Of a stretch of 64,000 nt of DNA, positions 1-8,762 are shown one piece after another. The position numbers and the translations under genes are program-made. Source of the DNA: Acidobacteriota bacterium (lineage in GTDB: Bacteria > Acidobacteriota > B3-B38 > Guanabaribacteriales > JAGGZT01); assembly GCA_021161905.1 (NCBI GenBank), contig JAGGZT010000050.1:1-64000 (forward strand), given 5' to 3'. Position 1 is the first letter of the stretch; every line of letters starts with the position of its first letter. The notes below the pieces were generated by a model, which worked only from the letters and a program-made list of their open reading frames with translations, was not told the DNA's origin and did not search any database.

Positions 1-503
1 ACCGCCCCTAAGGTGTTCACCCCGTAGAGCACCCCCACCCGAAAACCAAGATGGGACCCTCGCCTAACAAGATGACGGGAAAGGAGAGGAAGGGTACCTC
101 CCATCAGGATGGTCGGAGGAAGAAGGATGAGAGCACAAAGAAGAAATCGGGAAAGACCAAAGATAACCCCACTTCCGTTGAATAGACGATAGAACGGTAT
201 GTAAAGCGAGGCCGCTCCCTTGAAGAGGAAGGGTGAGAAAAGGGCAAAAAGCCCAATCAGCCCTTCGAGAAGGGCATATAGCCTGAGAGGATTTCTCACT
301 TTATCAGCGATCCGCCCGAAGAGGAAACTCCCCAAAGCAAGCCCTCCCATAAACACGGAAAGAAGGGTGCTCGTGGCATAAACGGTGTTCCCGAAGACGA
401 GAACCAGGTATTTAAGCCAAACCATCTGGTATAAAAGGGCGGTAAAACCGGAAAGAAAGAATAGCCCTAACACAGCCGAAAGCGATTCCCCTCTTCTTAC
501 CAT
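1..503 (-). CDS. MFS/spermidine-synthase-like membrane protein, N-terminal part (cut by window edge)
   Basis: The frame opens with ATG at 503 behind an AGGGAGAAAG ribosome site and runs off the left end, giving about 167 residues. The protein begins MVRRGESLSAVLGLFFLSGF and shows four to five hydrophobic segments. The stretch around ALLYQMVWLK, then FGNTVYATSTLL and GGLALGSFLFGRIADK, is typical of the membrane half of the fused MFS-type transporter/spermidine-synthase-like family, which usually carries a SpeE-like Rossmann domain further on. That second half is outside the window, so the enzymatic part is not seen. A terminator at 553-583 separates it from the upstream ligase gene, so it probably has its own promoter, though I saw no clear one. 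Substrate unknown. Confidence 0.75.
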   Translation of the reverse strand, partial: MVRRGESLSAVLGLFFLSGFTALLYQMVWLKYLVLVFGNTVYATSTLLSVFMGGLALGSFLFGRIADKVRNPLRLYALLEGLIGLFALFSPFLFKGAASLYIPFYRLFNGSGVIFGLSRFLLCALILLPPTILMGGTLPLLSRHLVRRGSHLGFRVGVLYGVNTLGA

Positions 504-552
504 CTTTCTCCCTTAGATTATCTTTCAGAACTTACTCTATACGCCTTAAAAA

Positions 553-583
553 GGAAAAAACTATCGCTCTTTTTTAAAGAGCG
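553..583 (-). terminator. Rho-independent terminator overlapping the end of the O-antigen-ligase/TPR gene
   Basis: On the minus strand an 8-bp perfect stem (CGCTCTTT/AAAGAGCG, 565-583) with a 3-base loop is followed by a T run (plus-strand A run at 555-560). The stem forms from the last codons of the gene that stops at 561. Confidence 0.7.
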
Positions 584-2471
584 TCTTTGGTTGCGCCAGA
601 AGTTCCCTGAGGTAGGGGGAACTATCCCTCAAGCTTTCGTATTTCCTGGCTATCTCCTCCGCTTTTTTCATCTCCTTTTTCCCTTCTTCCACCCTTCCCA
701 ATAAGAGGTAGAGCTTGCCCAAATCATAATGGCCAGCGATATAGTTTGGCTCAAGCGATATCGCTTTCTTAAGCGTATCTTCCGCAAGGGAGTATTTCCT
801 CAAATCTATATAGAGATAAGCCAGACCCCGGAGGAGAAAGACATCATAAGGACGAAGCGATAACGCCCGTTTATATTCAGCTTCAAGTAGCCGGTATGCC
901 TCCTCAGTGGTGAACCCCTTCTCAAGTAGGGCGAGATAGCAGTTTATCCTTCCGATAATAAAGCGCGGATCAGCAGGAGAGAGCCTTTCCGCCTGGTTGT
1001 AGGAAAGAAGGGCGTAGTAAAATGCCTCAATACTACCCCGTTTTCTGAAGTAACTGAGGTAGAGGTCGGCAAGAGCAGCACGATAATGGGGTTGGATGGG
1101 GATGATTCTTACCGCTTGCCTCAACAACGCGCTTCCGGAAACGATCTCCCCTTTCTCAACCTTAAGGAGCCCCTCCCGATAATATCGTTCGCCGACGAAG
1201 GGGAGTAGCGAACCCAAGACAAAGAGAGGTAGATAGAAGATCACTCCATATAAGAGGAGTATCTTCCCGTTAGAGAGGCGAAGGTTAAGGTTTCTTCCCC
1301 CTTTTGTCTGGGAGGCGAGGATAGCGATGAGGATGAAGGTTAAGTAAAGGACGCCTCGCGAGCGGAAGATGCTCGAAAAGAACGCCTGGAATAACACTGC
1401 AGAAAGGGAGAGAATAGGAGCAAAGGTGTAAGGAGGGGTATCGTTCTTTCTCACGAATCCCTTGACCTCGCGGAAAAGGAGGAATAAAGCGACTATGAGA
1501 AGCGCTCCTCCTATTGCCCCTGTTTCTACAGTAAATTCGAGAAAGCTGTTATGTGCCTGGCGTGGTATCTTGGCGTACCTCCCTATCGCCTCGGCTACAG
1601 GGAAGTTGTAAGGCTCGGCAGCGATCTTGAAATTGCCCAGACCGACCCCAAGTAAAGGATGATCGAAGAACATCCTTAAAGACATCCGCCAGATATCGAT
1701 TCGGGTGAAGGCGTAGATATCGTATCGTTTAATTAGGTGATCTCTCAAGGGATTGGGGATTAGGACCACCGCCAATAGGATGAGGAAAAGGGCGATGAGA
1801 GTGCGTTTTTTCCCCTTAAGAAATGCGATAAGGGCAAGGATGAAGAGGAAGCTAAGGAATCCTCCTCGCGATTTGGTAAGTAGAAGAATGAAGAAAAGAA
1901 ATCCTCCGATACCCCCGAGGAGGACATTGGTTCTCTTCCCCTTCTTTCCTGAAAATAAAAGGGCGATAACTACCCCCAGAGATATGTTAATGAGTGATGC
2001 TAAGTGGTTGGGGTTGATGAAGCTTCCTGATGCCCTATCGAGGTTAAGTACGAAATACTGTCTTAAGGCGATTACCCCTTCGATGAGAGAGACGATCAGG
2101 ATTAGGAGGAAGATAATGGATATTGAGCCCTTCTCCCCGGAGAGGAATCTTCTCACTGCCAGGTAGAGGATAAAGCCGAAGAGGAGATCGAGAGAGGAGA
2201 GAAGGGTGGCGTAAGGATAAGAAGAGTAGAAATAACCCGAGAAGCAAAAAGCGATGAGGACTAAGAAGAGAGTTTCAAATAAGTGAAATTCCGCTTCCCC
2301 TTTTTTCCGGAACATAACGAGAGAAAAGAGAGAAAGGGCGATGATCATAGATTGCACGATGAGGATGGTATTGTTTTCACTCGTCCCACCGCCAAAGGGT
2401 AGAGTGAAGATAAGAGAGGAGAGGATGATAAAGGGGAATAGGTGATTTGTTGATCTTAGTATCCTAACCAT
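561..2471 (-). CDS. O-antigen ligase (Wzy_C) family membrane protein with C-terminal TPR repeats
   Basis: About ten to eleven hydrophobic segments fill residues 10-430. The periplasmic-loop signature RQAHNSFLEFTVETGAIGG is characteristic of the O-antigen ligase/polymerase superfamily (WaaL, Wzy_C, PglL-type oligosaccharyltransferases). The last ~200 residues hold TPR-like helices (for example PNYIAGHYDLGKLYLLLGRV). These enzymes move lipid-linked glycans onto an acceptor at the outer face of the inner membrane. The frame is open from TTG at 2483, but ATG at 2471 directly follows GAGGAGGGAA and is preferred. It starts 8 bases after the stop of a paralogous ligase gene (2480-4240), so the two are likely co-expressed. 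Closeness to a pilin suggests glycosylation of pilin or a surface glycan; the acceptor cannot be read from the sequence. Confidence 0.85.
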   Translation of the reverse strand: MVRILRSTNHLFPFIILSSLIFTLPFGGGTSENNTILIVQSMIIALSLFSLVMFRKKGEAEFHLFETLFLVLIAFCFSGYFYSSYPYATLLSSLDLLFGFILYLAVRRFLSGEKGSISIIFLLILIVSLIEGVIALRQYFVLNLDRASGSFINPNHLASLINISLGVVIALLFSGKKGKRTNVLLGGIGGFLFFILLLTKSRGGFLSFLFILALIAFLKGKKRTLIALFLILLAVVLIPNPLRDHLIKRYDIYAFTRIDIWRMSLRMFFDHPLLGVGLGNFKIAAEPYNFPVAEAIGRYAKIPRQAHNSFLEFTVETGAIGGALLIVALFLLFREVKGFVRKNDTPPYTFAPILSLSAVLFQAFFSSIFRSRGVLYLTFILIAILASQTKGGRNLNLRLSNGKILLLYGVIFYLPLFVLGSLLPFVGERYYREGLLKVEKGEIVSGSALLRQAVRIIPIQPHYRAALADLYLSYFRKRGSIEAFYYALLSYNQAERLSPADPRFIIGRINCYLALLEKGFTTEEAYRLLEAEYKRALSLRPYDVFLLRGLAYLYIDLRKYSLAEDTLKKAISLEPNYIAGHYDLGKLYLLLGRVEEGKKEMKKAEEIARKYESLRDSSPYLRELLAQPKTLFKKER

Positions 2472-2479
2472 TTCCCTCC

Positions 2480-4240
2480 TCAAGGCTGTTTCTTTATCTC
2501 CTCTTCCAATCTCTTTTTTACCTCATCCCGCCACTCACGATAAACCTTCTTGGTGGGATATAGCCTTCGTGCTTCTTCTGCCTGATAATAGGCATTGATC
2601 AGTTCTCCCCTAATGTAGTAGAGCTTGCTCAGTTGGTAGTGGAGGTAGGGGATAAAATAGTTCAGCTCTATCCCTTTCTTATAGAGGGAGATTGCCTGCT
2701 CGATGTCGGACATACTTGGTTTTTTCCCGCCTTCCGCCAGGATGATCTCCGCCTCAAGCAAGGGGTGGTTACTGTTTTCTGGATCGAGGCGGGAGGCGAA
2801 TCGTATCTGAGAAAGAGCTTTTTCGTATTCTCCGTTCTCGAAACTCCTTTTCGCCTCTGAGGCGACGATTTCTCCCAAGAAGGGGATGAAGAAAAGGATT
2901 ATGAGGAGGAATGCAGAGGCTAACAACGCAGTTATTATTATCCCCTTCTTTCTCGGGGAAAGCCTCGGAAGGGGGATGTTTTTCTTCGAAGGGAGACCGC
3001 TTTCCCCAATAAATAGGGAGAAGATCAGCGCTCCTAAAAGTCCCAGGCTGGGGAAGTAGTAGTTGATGTCGATCAGGTTATGGAGAAACAGGATGAAACA
3101 GGAAGTGGCGAGGGCGATGGGGAAGCCAGTTTCAAAGGAGGTTAGGTTTTTCCTCTTTCTTTTGCGGAGTCTGATTATCGCCCTTAAAAAGAGTAGCACG
3201 ATAAAGAGGGTGGGGAGGAGACCTCCAATTGGGCCCATTTCCGCTCCCCACTGGATCAGGGTGTTGTGGGCGAATTGGGTCTCGCCCCATTCTTTTCTCT
3301 TATATTGCGGATAGACAGTGCCGTAATTGCCTAAGCCCACCCCTACTATTGGATGGTCGGCGATTATTCTTCCTCCTATTGCCCAGTTGTCGAGACGGAG
3401 GGCGATGGGGTTCTCTGGAGTGGATATTTTCCAGATAGGCGCTCCCCTCTTCTTGCTTATCGGTATGAGAAGGAGGGTCAACAAAAGGGCTATGCCGATG
3501 GCGATCAGGATGTTTTTCCCCTTTTTTACTAAGAAAAGCAAAGCCAAGGTGGTTCCTCCAACCAGGACGAAAGGACCGCCGAAGGAGCCGGCGAGCACCA
3601 TCACTAAGATAAGCCCAGCGAGGAGGCTGGATGAGAGAAGTAAATGTTTTCTGTCTCTCAGGCTTATCGCGAAATAGAGGAGGGAAAATGGAGAAACGAT
3701 GGCAAGGAAACCGGATAGGGTGGTAGGGAGAGCAAAGGTGGCGAATACCCTTTTCTGAGAAAGCCTTTTTAATATCTCCTCCTTGACCTCTGGTGGGAGT
3801 TTCATCTTTTCCAATATCTCGGGTATAAGGGGAAGGCTAACTGTGTATTGATAGAGGGCGTAGGTCACCACGATGCCAGTAGCAATGAGTATGGCGAACA
3901 GGAAAATCTCCTTTTGTCTCTTATTGGACTTCAAATTGGTGATGAGGAAGAAGATGAGGAAGTAGGTGAGGCTGAGGAAAAGATAATCCCTCGTTTTGGC
4001 GAAATAAACGCTTTCTTTTGAAGAAACGGCAATAAATAGGAAGGTGAGGAGAAGTATAAAAGAATGAGGAAGGAAAAGACATTCCCTTTTTTCGCTTATT
4101 ATCCTCACGCCCTTTATGACGGTGATGATGATGATGATGAGAGTAGCGATTATGAGGTTGGTTTTATAGATCTCTCCAGGCAGAATCAGGTTTAAGAGAA
4201 TGACAGCGAGGATGAGATAAAAGATGAATTTATCCTCCAT
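2480..4240 (-). CDS. O-antigen ligase (Wzy_C) family membrane protein with C-terminal TPR region
   Basis: A second, divergent member of the same family as its downstream neighbour. It has ten or more membrane segments, the ligase-type loop FAHNTLIQWGAEMGPIGG, the conserved HPIVGVGLGNYG motif just before it, and a C-terminal helical TPR region with a basic, Glu-rich end. The frame opens at 4261, but ATG at 4240 sits behind TTAGGAAGGAAA and gives a protein starting MEDKFIFYL, so 4240 is preferred. A terminator at 4271-4311 stands between it and the pilin, so transcription may be by read-through or from an unseen promoter. Two different ligase-type proteins in tandem suggest two acceptors or a polymerase plus a ligase. 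Confidence 0.85.
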   Translation of the reverse strand: MEDKFIFYLILAVILLNLILPGEIYKTNLIIATLIIIIITVIKGVRIISEKRECLFLPHSFILLLTFLFIAVSSKESVYFAKTRDYLFLSLTYFLIFFLITNLKSNKRQKEIFLFAILIATGIVVTYALYQYTVSLPLIPEILEKMKLPPEVKEEILKRLSQKRVFATFALPTTLSGFLAIVSPFSLLYFAISLRDRKHLLLSSSLLAGLILVMVLAGSFGGPFVLVGGTTLALLFLVKKGKNILIAIGIALLLTLLLIPISKKRGAPIWKISTPENPIALRLDNWAIGGRIIADHPIVGVGLGNYGTVYPQYKRKEWGETQFAHNTLIQWGAEMGPIGGLLPTLFIVLLFLRAIIRLRKRKRKNLTSFETGFPIALATSCFILFLHNLIDINYYFPSLGLLGALIFSLFIGESGLPSKKNIPLPRLSPRKKGIIITALLASAFLLIILFFIPFLGEIVASEAKRSFENGEYEKALSQIRFASRLDPENSNHPLLEAEIILAEGGKKPSMSDIEQAISLYKKGIELNYFIPYLHYQLSKLYYIRGELINAYYQAEEARRLYPTKKVYREWRDEVKKRLEEEIKKQP

Positions 4241-4270
4241 TTTCCTTCCTAATGATAGCAATAAAAGGGC

Positions 4271-4311
4271 AAAAAAAAACAGCCCCTTTACGCTCTTAAA
4301 GGGGCTGTTTT
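4271..4311 (-). terminator. Terminator downstream of the pilin gene
   Basis: A long stem (CAGCCCCTTTA paired with TAAAGGGGCTG, loop around 4290-4296) is followed on the minus strand by nine T residues (plus A run 4271-4279). It lies 10 bases after the pilin stop and should make the pilin transcript mostly monocistronic, as expected for a highly expressed pilin. Confidence 0.85.
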
Positions 4312-4321
4312 GGCTTCAAGA

Positions 4322-4783
4322 TCAGGTCTGGACGCCCTGCGGATATACGGTGAACTGCCCATCGAAGAAGATGATGTCATCGTCGAAGCTGGTGGTGGTG
4401 TGGGGAGTAGCAGTCCAGGTTGGGGTGCTGCCATCACGACCACCAGAACCCAGGGAGTAATCCTGCTGGGAAGAGGTAGCGACATAGTGAAGAGCATTGC
4501 CCCAGCCGTCGAGGGTGGGGACCCTTCTCATATAGGTCGGCTGGAGATAGAGCAGATTGGCATCACCTGTCTGGGGATACTTGTTGTAGTCGATCTGATA
4601 GGTCTCAAGCGCAGTTCCTATCGATCTCATATCAGCCATCGTTCTCTTCTGTTTCGACCTCTGAATAGCACTCAGAAGGGACGGAACTGCAATTACCGCG
4701 ATGATCCCGATAATCGCCACCACGATCAAGAGCTCAATCAGGGTAAAACCTTTTGAATTCTTTCTCGCTAATTTGATTAACAC
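4322..4783 (-). CDS. Type IV pilin / GspG-like major pilin precursor
   Basis: The 153-residue protein has a short positive leader ending NSKG, a prepilin-peptidase site between Gly12 and Phe13, the class signature FTLIELLIVVAIIGIIAVI and Glu at mature position 5. The rest resembles the short GspG/pilin globular domain (YQIDYNKYPQTGD, DGWGNALHY) and ends in an acidic loop; it has no Cys. The start is GTG at 4783, nine bases after a strong GGAGGTGA site. It lies next to pilB/T/C/S/R and has a sigma-54 promoter of its own (4835-4850) and a terminator (4271-4311). This makes it the likely main pilus subunit (PilA role). The GspG-like fold leaves open that it serves a type II secretion pseudopilus instead. 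Confidence 0.9.
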   Translation of the reverse strand: MLIKLARKNSKGFTLIELLIVVAIIGIIAVIAVPSLLSAIQRSKQKRTMADMRSIGTALETYQIDYNKYPQTGDANLLYLQPTYMRRVPTLDGWGNALHYVATSSQQDYSLGSGGRDGSTPTWTATPHTTTSFDDDIIFFDGQFTVYPQGVQT

Positions 4784-4834
4784 CTTCTCTCACCTCCCTT
4801 TTTAAGGGTTAAAACCTTCCACCCTTTATTCTTA

Positions 4835-4850
4835 AGCAAGCTTTATGCCA
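4835..4850 (-). promoter_or_regulatory. Sigma-54 (-24/-12) promoter of the pilin gene
   Basis: The minus strand reads TGGCATAAAGCTTGCT. The -24 GG and -12 GC are 12 bases apart, start to start, as sigma-54 requires, and 9 of 10 core consensus bases match (TGGCA, TTGCT). The start of transcription would be near 4824, leaving a leader of about 40 bases with a strong ribosome site before GTG 4783. The sigma-54 activator PilR is encoded at 7386-8762, in agreement with pilin control in other bacteria. Confidence 0.85.
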
Positions 4851-4944
4851 TTATTAAAAACCACCTCATTTATAAGATACATCTTAAATTTAATGAAAAC
4901 AAGAGCTTTTTGGAAGATCCCTCCTCCCCTTAATGAGAAAGAGG

Positions 4945-7389
4945 CTAAAAGTGACGAAATTTGTCACTTATCAGTTGACGAAATCTGTCAACAACGCCTA
5001 TCTTTTTCCTCTCCCTACCCTTTACAAGGAGGGTTATTACAATTCCCAATGCAATGAAGGAGATAATCGCCCCATAAAGGAAGTTGAGAGGACGATAGCG
5101 AAGAAAAACCTTGTGTTTTCCCGGAGGGAGGAGAACGCCCTGAAAGAGGTAGTTTACCCTTATTAGTTTTGACTCCTTTCCATCCACCAATACCTCCCAG
5201 CCGGGGTAGTAGGTTTCGTTCACCACGAGCAGCCTTTTTCCCGGAGCGTTGGTTTTTATAATTATTCTTCCCGGTTGATAGCTTACGAGAATCGCTTCCC
5301 CTCCTTTTTCTTCTCTAAGTAAGTCCATCTTCTCCTCAGCTGGAACTACCGCCGCTTCACCCTTTGCCACCTCGGGTGAGAGGAGCAGGGAAAGTTCCTC
5401 TTCTTTTGATCTCGCTTTAATCAGTTTTTCCACTAAATAACAGCGGGGGAGAACGGAGTTATTGATATATATCTTGAGACTTATGTTCGCTCGGGGATAG
5501 TATTCGGATAGAAGCTTAAGGGAGGGGGAGTTTAAATGTTTGAAAGTTAGCAGGTAGCGCACATTGGTGAGGGAGAGAAGCTTTACCCGGTCGCTTTCGG
5601 GGAGGGAGTCGAAGAAGTTGAGGAGGTCAATATATCTGCTGAGGTTCGATTTGTCTATCTTGGTGTCGAAGGCGTAGGCAAGGTGGTGAGTAACCCCGGT
5701 TGCCGGACGGAGGACATCCCGTTCCCATACGAAACCCCACTCGAGAGAAGGACTGGGTAGGGCAAGCCCTATATGGGGTGGTCTCTTATCCCGGAAGATG
5801 CGGAAGGGTTTTTTATTATTCTCCCGTTCTATTAGGGTGACCGCCCGGGGCTTATAGGTGAAGAATTCAGGGGCTATGGTGGGGTTTATCCCGCAGTTGG
5901 CGGAGAAGAGATCCACTATCACCAAGCCGGTAGCCAAGCCGAAGGTGAGGAGTGAAGGGAATTTCTTCTTCTCCGAGAGGTAGATGATCCCGAACCCAGC
6001 GCTGGCTATGATTATCGCTCGGGATAAGCCCCTCATCACTATTTTGAAAGCGAGTTTAGAAAAGAAAGGAGCGCTTCCCCTTGGAATGTAGATCCGGCTA
6101 ATGAGGGTTTCGATTAGCCCAGGTTTTATCTTTCCGATGATATAAATTGTTCCCAAGCCGAAAATCACGATGGCAAGAATGAGGAGGCAGAGATTTAGTA
6201 TTCTTTTTTCCGTTTCCCTCTTCCTGAAGAGAAGCACCTCAAGCCCTATCCCAGAGAGAAGGGCAAGGGAGAGGATGGTGAGGTAAAACGATTTTCCGGG
6301 GTAGCGGAGGCTCTTTAGAAGAGGAAGGTGGGGATAGATCTTTTCAGCATAAGGGATATATCTTCCCAAGGAGAGAAGGAAACCGAGGGCTCCCAGCCCA
6401 GTGAAGAATAATGCCTTTCTCCTTCCTCGGAGGATGGCGATGATGGCTAAGGCGAGAGGGAAAGCACCGATATAGATACCCAAGATTAGGGGATAACCCC
6501 GATCGAAGAAAACCCTACCCCAGAATTCGGTGAAGTAGCGGTTGGTAGGACTTCCGAAGAAATTTGGTACCAGGAGTTCGATCAATCTCTTTGGGTTGAA
6601 GGAGAAACGGAACAGTTCCGAGTTTGGCAACCTAGCCCAGCGCATTGAATGGCGAAAGAGCTTCAAGGCAGGAAGAAGGAGGATAGACGAAAGGAGGAAG
6701 GATATTACCCCTCCAGCGAGGAGATAGGCGATATTTCCTCCTCGCTTGGCAAGGGGGGTCCTCTCCTCCTTTATGGGAAATAAAGCGTAAAAGCCGAGGA
6801 GGATGAAGATGAGAAGAAGGGCTACATACTCTCCTCCAAGCGTCGCTAAAGCGAGGACCAAGGAGAGGAGAATGAGCTCTCTACGCTTTCTCCCTTCAAT
6901 CAAACGGATAAAGAGAAAGAGAGCAAGCGGAGCCCAGGTGATGGTAAAGAGGGTATTTATGATGTTGCCCAGGGAGAGGATGAATCCACTGAAGGTGTAA
7001 ACCGAGGCGGCGAAGAAAGCCCCCTCGCTCTTCAAACCGATCTCCTTGGCGAGGAGGAAGAGAAAGAGACCTCCAGCGAAGAAGTGAAGGATGATGAGCA
7101 GAGTGAGGGTATGGGGGGTAGGTAGGAGATAGAAAAGGATCATAGGGGGGTAAAGGAGGCTGTAGTTGGGATCAGCGAGGAGTGGTTCCCCAAATGCTTG
7201 GTAGGGATCCCATAAAGGAAGGTTCCCCTTCCTTATCATCTCCGCTGCTGCTTTTTCTATTGGGTAGTGGTTCTGGAATATATCGCGAAGGTAGAAAACC
7301 TCTCCTTGAAAGAGGGAATAAAAAAAGAACAAAGAAAGCAATATCAATCCCAAGGCTAAGAAGAATATCCGTTCCTCTTTTTCCCTCAT
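4945..7389 (-). CDS. YfhO-family large membrane protein, GT-C-like
   Basis: This 814-residue protein has about 13 membrane segments. Its N-terminal outer loop, with [20 protein letters not shown] and [19 protein letters not shown], is the signature of the YfhO family. A long soluble part (about residues 510-770) resembles the YfhO C-terminal region, with [20 protein letters not shown]. YfhO relatives in Gram-positives help glycosylate teichoic or lipoteichoic acid, and the fold is that of polyprenyl-phosphate-sugar-dependent glycosyltransferases; the reaction here is not known. The start codon overlaps the pilR stop by four bases, so it is translationally coupled to the pil operon. The last codons contain the two palindromes ahead of the pilin promoter. 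Confidence 0.85.
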   Translation of the reverse strand: MREKEERIFFLALGLILLSLFFFYSLFQGEVFYLRDIFQNHYPIEKAAAEMIRKGNLPLWDPYQAFGEPLLADPNYSLLYPPMILFYLLPTPHTLTLLIILHFFAGGLFLFLLAKEIGLKSEGAFFAASVYTFSGFILSLGNIINTLFTITWAPLALFLFIRLIEGRKRRELILLSLVLALATLGGEYVALLLIFILLGFYALFPIKEERTPLAKRGGNIAYLLAGGVISFLLSSILLLPALKLFRHSMRWARLPNSELFRFSFNPKRLIELLVPNFFGSPTNRYFTEFWGRVFFDRGYPLILGIYIGAFPLALAIIAILRGRRKALFFTGLGALGFLLSLGRYIPYAEKIYPHLPLLKSLRYPGKSFYLTILSLALLSGIGLEVLLFRKRETEKRILNLCLLILAIVIFGLGTIYIIGKIKPGLIETLISRIYIPRGSAPFFSKLAFKIVMRGLSRAIIIASAGFGIIYLSEKKKFPSLLTFGLATGLVIVDLFSANCGINPTIAPEFFTYKPRAVTLIERENNKKPFRIFRDKRPPHIGLALPSPSLEWGFVWERDVLRPATGVTHHLAYAFDTKIDKSNLSRYIDLLNFFDSLPESDRVKLLSLTNVRYLLTFKHLNSPSLKLLSEYYPRANISLKIYINNSVLPRCYLVEKLIKARSKEEELSLLLSPEVAKGEAAVVPAEEKMDLLREEKGGEAILVSYQPGRIIIKTNAPGKRLLVVNETYYPGWEVLVDGKESKLIRVNYLFQGVLLPPGKHKVFLRYRPLNFLYGAIISFIALGIVITLLVKGRERKKIGVVDRFRQLISDKFRHF
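4950..4992. promoter_or_regulatory. Two tandem TGAC-N7-GTCA palindromes, likely activator (PilR) sites
   Basis: Two 19-bp inverted repeats lie side by side: AGTGACGAAATTTGTCACT (4950-4968) and GTTGACGAAATCTGTCAAC (4974-4992), centres 24 bp apart. They share TGACGAAATYTGTCA. They stand about 125-170 bp upstream of the predicted sigma-54 start of the pilin, the normal distance for enhancer sites, and fall inside the last codons of the YfhO-like gene. A third copy with the same geometry is at 14598-14614 upstream of pilB. That PilR binds them is inference. Confidence 0.6.
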
Positions 7390-8762
7390 CGTTGATTCAG
7401 GTTGTATTTCTTCACGAAATAGCGAAAAGAGCGGAAGCTCATCCCGAGGAGTTCCGCCGCCTTCTTCTGCACCCCACCGGTTTTTGCCAAGGCGAGGCTC
7501 ATAAACTCCTTCCGTATCTCGGTGAGGTGTTTCTCAAGGTCTATCCCCCCTTCGGGGAGGACGATCCCTTCTTTAGGGAATTCTGTTTCCCTCCGTATCT
7601 GCTCTGGGAGACGCTCAGGAACGATGTATTCCCCGGTTTCCAAAGCTACTGCCCGTTCGATGGCGTTCTCGAGCTCCCGCACATTTCCGGGCCAATGGTA
7701 GCGGAGGAGTAACTCCTTTACTTCCGGGGTGAACCCTTTTATATTCTTCCCCGTCTCTTTATTGAATTTGGCGAGGAAATGGTCCGCCAGAAGAAGGATG
7801 TCTTCCTTTCTCTCCCGCAACAGGGGGAGTTTTATCTCGATGACATTTATCCTGTCGAAGAGATCATCACGAAAGGAACCAGAGGAGACCAGTTTTCGCA
7901 GGTCTTTATTGGTAGAGGCGATTACCCGTACATCTACCTTTATCTCCTTGGTACCTCCCACCCTCCTTATCGTCTTCTCCTGGAGCACCCGGAGGAGTTT
8001 AGCCTGCATCCGCAGAGGCATCTCGCTTATCTCATCGAGGAGGATGGTTCCCTTGTCGGCTACCTCAAACAGCCCCTTCTTATCGGAGAAGGCGGAGGTG
8101 AATGCCCCTTTCATATGCCCGAAGAGTTCCGATTCCAGAAGCTCCTCGGATAGGGCAGCGCAGTTTATAGACACGAAGGGGAATTCGCGACGGGGGGAGT
8201 TATAGTGGATTGCCTTTGCCACCAATTCTTTCCCGGTTCCTCTTGCCCCGGTTATGAGTACGGTGGAGTTGGTGGGGGCAACCTGTTCGATGAGCCGATA
8301 GAGCTCTATCATCTTTTTACTTTTCCCCATCAGGTTGCCGAAGCGATATTTCTCGATCAGCTCCCGGCGGAGGTATATGTTTTCTTCTTCGAGCCTTTTC
8401 TTTTCGAGCGCTTTCTCAATTATTAAGGTGAGCTCTTCGATGTCGAAGGGCTTGGTTATGTAATCGTAAGCACCAGCCTTCAGGGCTTGGACTGCGGTCT
8501 TGGTGGTGGCATAGGCGGTGATCATAATGACTATCGTCTCCGGAGAGTATTTCTTGATCTCTTTAAGGAGAGCGATCCCATCCATCTTTGGCATCTTGAG
8601 GTCACAGATGGCGAGATCGATCTCATTCTCCTCAAGGAAGGATAATGCCTCGAAGGCGCTTTTCGCCGTTTTGACCTCAAACCCCTGTTTTTTTAGCATC
8701 AGTGATAGAAAATGGCGGATGCTTTCCTCGTCATCCACCACCATAAGCTTAGCCTTGCTCAT
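7386..8762 (-). CDS. pilR: Sigma-54-dependent response regulator, PilR-like
   Basis: NtrC-type architecture in 458 residues. A receiver domain (1-120) has the acidic pair D10/D11, phospho-acceptor D54 and K104. An AAA+ sigma-54 activation domain (about 143-380) has Walker A GARGTGKE near 172 and the sigma-54 contact loop as GAFTSA at 219-224, a tolerated variant of GAFTGA. A Fis-type helix-turn-helix is at the C-terminus. It would activate sigma-54 RNA polymerase when phosphorylated by the sensor encoded just upstream (four-base overlap). The pilin promoter at 4835-4850 is the obvious target and the receptor promoter at 56596-56611 a possible one. Confidence 0.92.
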   Translation of the reverse strand: MSKAKLMVVDDEESIRHFLSLMLKKQGFEVKTAKSAFEALSFLEENEIDLAICDLKMPKMDGIALLKEIKKYSPETIVIMITAYATTKTAVQALKAGAYDYITKPFDIEELTLIIEKALEKKRLEEENIYLRRELIEKYRFGNLMGKSKKMIELYRLIEQVAPTNSTVLITGARGTGKELVAKAIHYNSPRREFPFVSINCAALSEELLESELFGHMKGAFTSAFSDKKGLFEVADKGTILLDEISEMPLRMQAKLLRVLQEKTIRRVGGTKEIKVDVRVIASTNKDLRKLVSSGSFRDDLFDRINVIEIKLPLLRERKEDILLLADHFLAKFNKETGKNIKGFTPEVKELLLRYHWPGNVRELENAIERAVALETGEYIVPERLPEQIRRETEFPKEGIVLPEGGIDLEKHLTEIRKEFMSLALAKTGGVQKKAAELLGMSFRSFRYFVKKYNLNQR

